From Tubulanus polymorphus (Eukaryota > Nemertea > Palaeonemertea > Tubulaniformes > Tubulanidae), in assembly GCF_964204645.1 (NCBI RefSeq), contig NC_134026.1:24570650-24634649 (forward strand): a stretch of 64,000 bases of DNA. Reading direction: 5' to 3'. This document shows, piece by piece, positions 61,501 through 64,000 of this stretch. Under the pieces are notes generated by a model. The model saw nothing but the letters and a program-made list of their open reading frames with translations. It did not search any database and was not told where the DNA came from. A program made the position numbers and the translations under genes. Position 1 is the stretch's first letter. Each line of letters opens with the position of its first letter.

Positions 61501-63759
61501 AAAGATAACAAATCAACCAAGAACGATTATTAGACTTTACCTGAGAATCAGAAATTTCTTTCAGCGTTTTATCAGAACCGACTGCAAATGTATTCTTTCC
61601 ATCTGGACTGATTGCAACTCCAGTGTAGCTACACGATTTGATGACATTTTCACCAACACGTTTACCAGTAAGAGGATCCCATTCATATACAGCTCCCTCC
61701 ATACCGCAAGAAATAATCTTAGCATCATCATTGCTCCAGATAATAGAACGGATTTTACCATTGTGACCCTTTAGATTGGCAATATTCTCAAATGTTGTAG
61801 TCGAGTAAATTTGAATGATGTTACTATGAACAGCAGCAAATAGATTTCCACCATTACTAAACGCACACTGAAAATTACATGACAAGGCATTAAGTACGTA
61901 GTATATCAGCCACAAACAGGGATTCCATAAATCCAAATACCGGTATTCATTCATTGTAAGAATACCTCACGACATCCTCTAATAGTAAACTCTTTGAATG
62001 TGCGGATATCATCAATCAGCAGATTCATTAGACGTAATTTATCGCTGAACCCAACTAGAATGTACAGACCAGATGGATGGAGTGCGATACTGTAAGCTTC
62101 TTCAGCAAACTCCTTATAAAGTTCCAGATTGCTGAAAATTTTCAATAAAAAAATAAGCATTGCAGCTATTGATGTATGCATCTACAATACAAGTTAAATA
62201 AACAGATGTTTCACTGACCAGGTTTCGAAATTCCAGATACGAACGGACCGATCCACGGAACATGTTGCAATGAGCGGCTTTCTGATACAGACATCGAGAC
62301 CTGACACTTGACTGGAGTGAAATGATTGCGACAGGATTTCAAAGTGGGCTTGATCCCCCTGCTAGAAATGAAATTGGAAACGTAATGAACAGTGTAATCT
62401 AAAAGGAGTCAGAAGTTTGGCTTATTTCGAAATGAATAATTACCTTCCCGAGGTCTGCGCTGGATAAAGTGATGCTGTATATTTGATTAGCATCTGTCGT
62501 ACAGATGAGAGTTTCCTCAGAGGGACTGACTGTGAGTGATGTGATAACTTGCTGTTCTGATCTGCTAGGATCTGCACTATTTTGATCAGCCGGTACCTGT
62601 CAAAAAATGTTTTCCACCATTTACAACAATTTCACAATAACAGTATTACATGCCTTTTGTGAAAAGTATATTTTTTGAAATTTCATACCCTAATTTCTTT
62701 TGACTTCCTGAAGTAATCTTTATCATCAGTCTTTTCATAAAGTAAAACGATTCCAGGTCCATAAGAGCATGCAAAACCTTTAGAGAATGAAACTATAGTA
62801 GTTATCTGTGGCGGTCCTTTATGAGTTGTGTCATCTTCTGTTATTGAACTCCTGTGAATAATATAAACAAACACTCCACTGAATATTTATGACAATAGTT
62901 GAAATGATATCAAAAGAAATTGATAGATAGCCTAGAACTTACCTTTCTTTTTCACCATCTTTCTGAGATAAGGCAATTTGGAATTCATACTTTAACTCTC
63001 CGGATTCAAATAATAAAAGGCGTCCAGTATCTGTCCCAACGACAACTCTTTCATCAGAAACCCAAGCATGACTGAGATAATTCTGCGGTTCTAGTTTCAG
63101 GAAGGTGAACTGCTTCAGATTTCCCTCACTGTAGCGAAACAACTTGAATATACCATGACCGACTACGCATAGTTGAGTATTATCTTGTGGATTGAAAGTC
63201 ACCTAGAATAACAGAAATAAGGAATGATTCATTCAGAAAACTCATCGGAGCTACATGTCATATGCCAAACATTACTATGAATTCTCACCTGATAAACCGG
63301 TGAATTTGTCTGTGGATTTGTTGACTTTGTTGTAGCCATAACCTTTGATTTTTCCCATGTCCAGTAAAGTAAGGTCCAATCTGGACGCCCGCCTTGAGCA
63401 ACTAGATATTTCGAATCGGGTGAGAAAGCAAGGCTAACAAATTCATCTGATTGAACTTCAGTGCTGCTCAGAACTTTCCTACGTCTCAGAGAATGTAGAT
63501 CATATATTGTGATGGTGGCACGTTCTCCTTTTTCAGCAATAGCCACATATCTTCTATTCGGACTGACAGCCATCGCTGTCATTCCATGGCTCTTTTCTGA
63601 AGCTGGAATGAATTTTTGCGACTTCTGGTCGATGTTGTAAAGTATGCAGTTCGCGCCGCATGGATACACAATGGTTTGTTCATCTTGGTAAGCGATGTTT
63701 CCCGTCACTCCTGTTCGCAAACCAAAGATATGGCGGGGCTGTGCCAAAGCAATCGACAT
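58524..63759 (-). CDS. CFAP57: Cilia- and flagella-associated protein 57 (WDR65)
   Basis: Nineteen exons: 63759-63289, 63202-62943, 62851-62689, 62596-62444, 62361-62219, 62131-61966, 61867-61541, 61460-61287, 61199-61038, 60935-60780, 60687-60594, 60509-60319, 60231-60058, 59964-59806, 59721-59578, 59501-59385, 59296-59165, 59075-58932 and 58847-58524. Total 3,654 nt (1,217 codons plus stop; human about 1,250). CFAP57 is an axonemal protein of motile cilia linked to inner dynein arms and the N-DRC. The N-terminal half is a pair of WD40 propellers ([46 protein letters not shown]-like block, [15 protein letters not shown]). The C-terminal half is a long coiled coil ([32 protein letters not shown]). 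An acceptor 14 bp upstream of the ATG shows a 5' UTR intron; the upstream exon is outside or near the window edge. Confidence 0.96.
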
Positions 63760-64000
63760 TCTAATGGTCCTTGCTGCAATTTGAAAAAAATGGAATTTGA
63801 TGAAAGAAAACAAATTGACAAATTGGAATTGTCAAAAAAAGTCCCCAAAACTAACTACTAAGCCCCTACTAAGGCAAAACCAAAAAATTGTTTTTTTCAA
63901 ATGACTGGTCTGGTAAAAAAAGGCTAAACAATAACAACCAACGGTGCAGGAATTTAGGCCTTCTCTCTACTAACCGTAAAATGAATTCTGAAAGTCGTAC
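63760..64000. other. CFAP57 5' UTR intron / upstream region, window edge
   Basis: Non-coding. A pyrimidine-rich minus-strand acceptor ends just before the CFAP57 start exon. No promoter motif recognised. Confidence 0.5.

Overview
This window is nuclear DNA from an animal. It is AT-rich, and its genes are split by many short GT-AG introns. Many genes have their closest recognisable relatives across Bilateria. The protein set includes motile-cilium genes (MORN3, CFAP57), an ATAC-complex acetyltransferase (KAT14), LIS1, METTL16 and CLUH. Compact genes, many small inverted-repeat elements and no operons suggest a marine invertebrate (lophotrochozoan-like or deuterostome-like). The sequence alone does not fix the phylum. 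No virus, CRISPR array, rRNA or complete tRNA was found.

Fifteen genes were modelled exon by exon, and every complete model closes in frame. In order: 3' part of an SLC43 transporter (+, 1-3328); MFSD9-like transporter (-, 7166-9029); PSPH (-, 10433-11466); MORN3 (+, 11960-13035); KAT14 (-, 13437-16967); a single-exon MS4A-like tetraspan gene (+, 17529-18353); MPV17L2-like (-, 20635-21629); NDUFB6 (+, 21778-22646); PAFAH1B1/LIS1 (-, 27066-31489); METTL16 (+, 33601-35784); CLUH (-, 38191-46039); GLE1 (+, 46476-50596); DNAJB1/4-like (-, 53555-54715); TECR (+, 55387-57694); CFAP57 (-, 58524-63759). Strands alternate almost perfectly, giving six head-to-head pairs that share short intergenic promoters and tail-to-tail pairs with near-abutting poly(A) sites.

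Two neighbourhoods resemble human ones as I remember them. PAFAH1B1-METTL16-CLUH corresponds to 17p13.3, with the first two head-to-head. DNAJB1-TECR corresponds to 19p13, also head-to-head. A perfect four-unit heat-shock element and a TATA-like box lie upstream of DNAJB1. Mitochondrial biology recurs in MPV17L2, NDUFB6 and CLUH. The first two share a 148-bp promoter with a YY1-like site.

Non-coding content is mostly introns, long 3' UTRs and small non-autonomous inverted-repeat elements: a piggyBac-type element flanked by TTAA, an adjacent long hairpin, a 102-bp element flanked by TTA, a hairpin in the PSPH/MORN3 promoter and a poly-C-bearing element near 5.4 kb. There is also a (TA)n tract of about 140 bp. 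The least understood part is 3.3-7.2 kb, where a two-exon open frame of 119 codons (4272-4688) was not identified.
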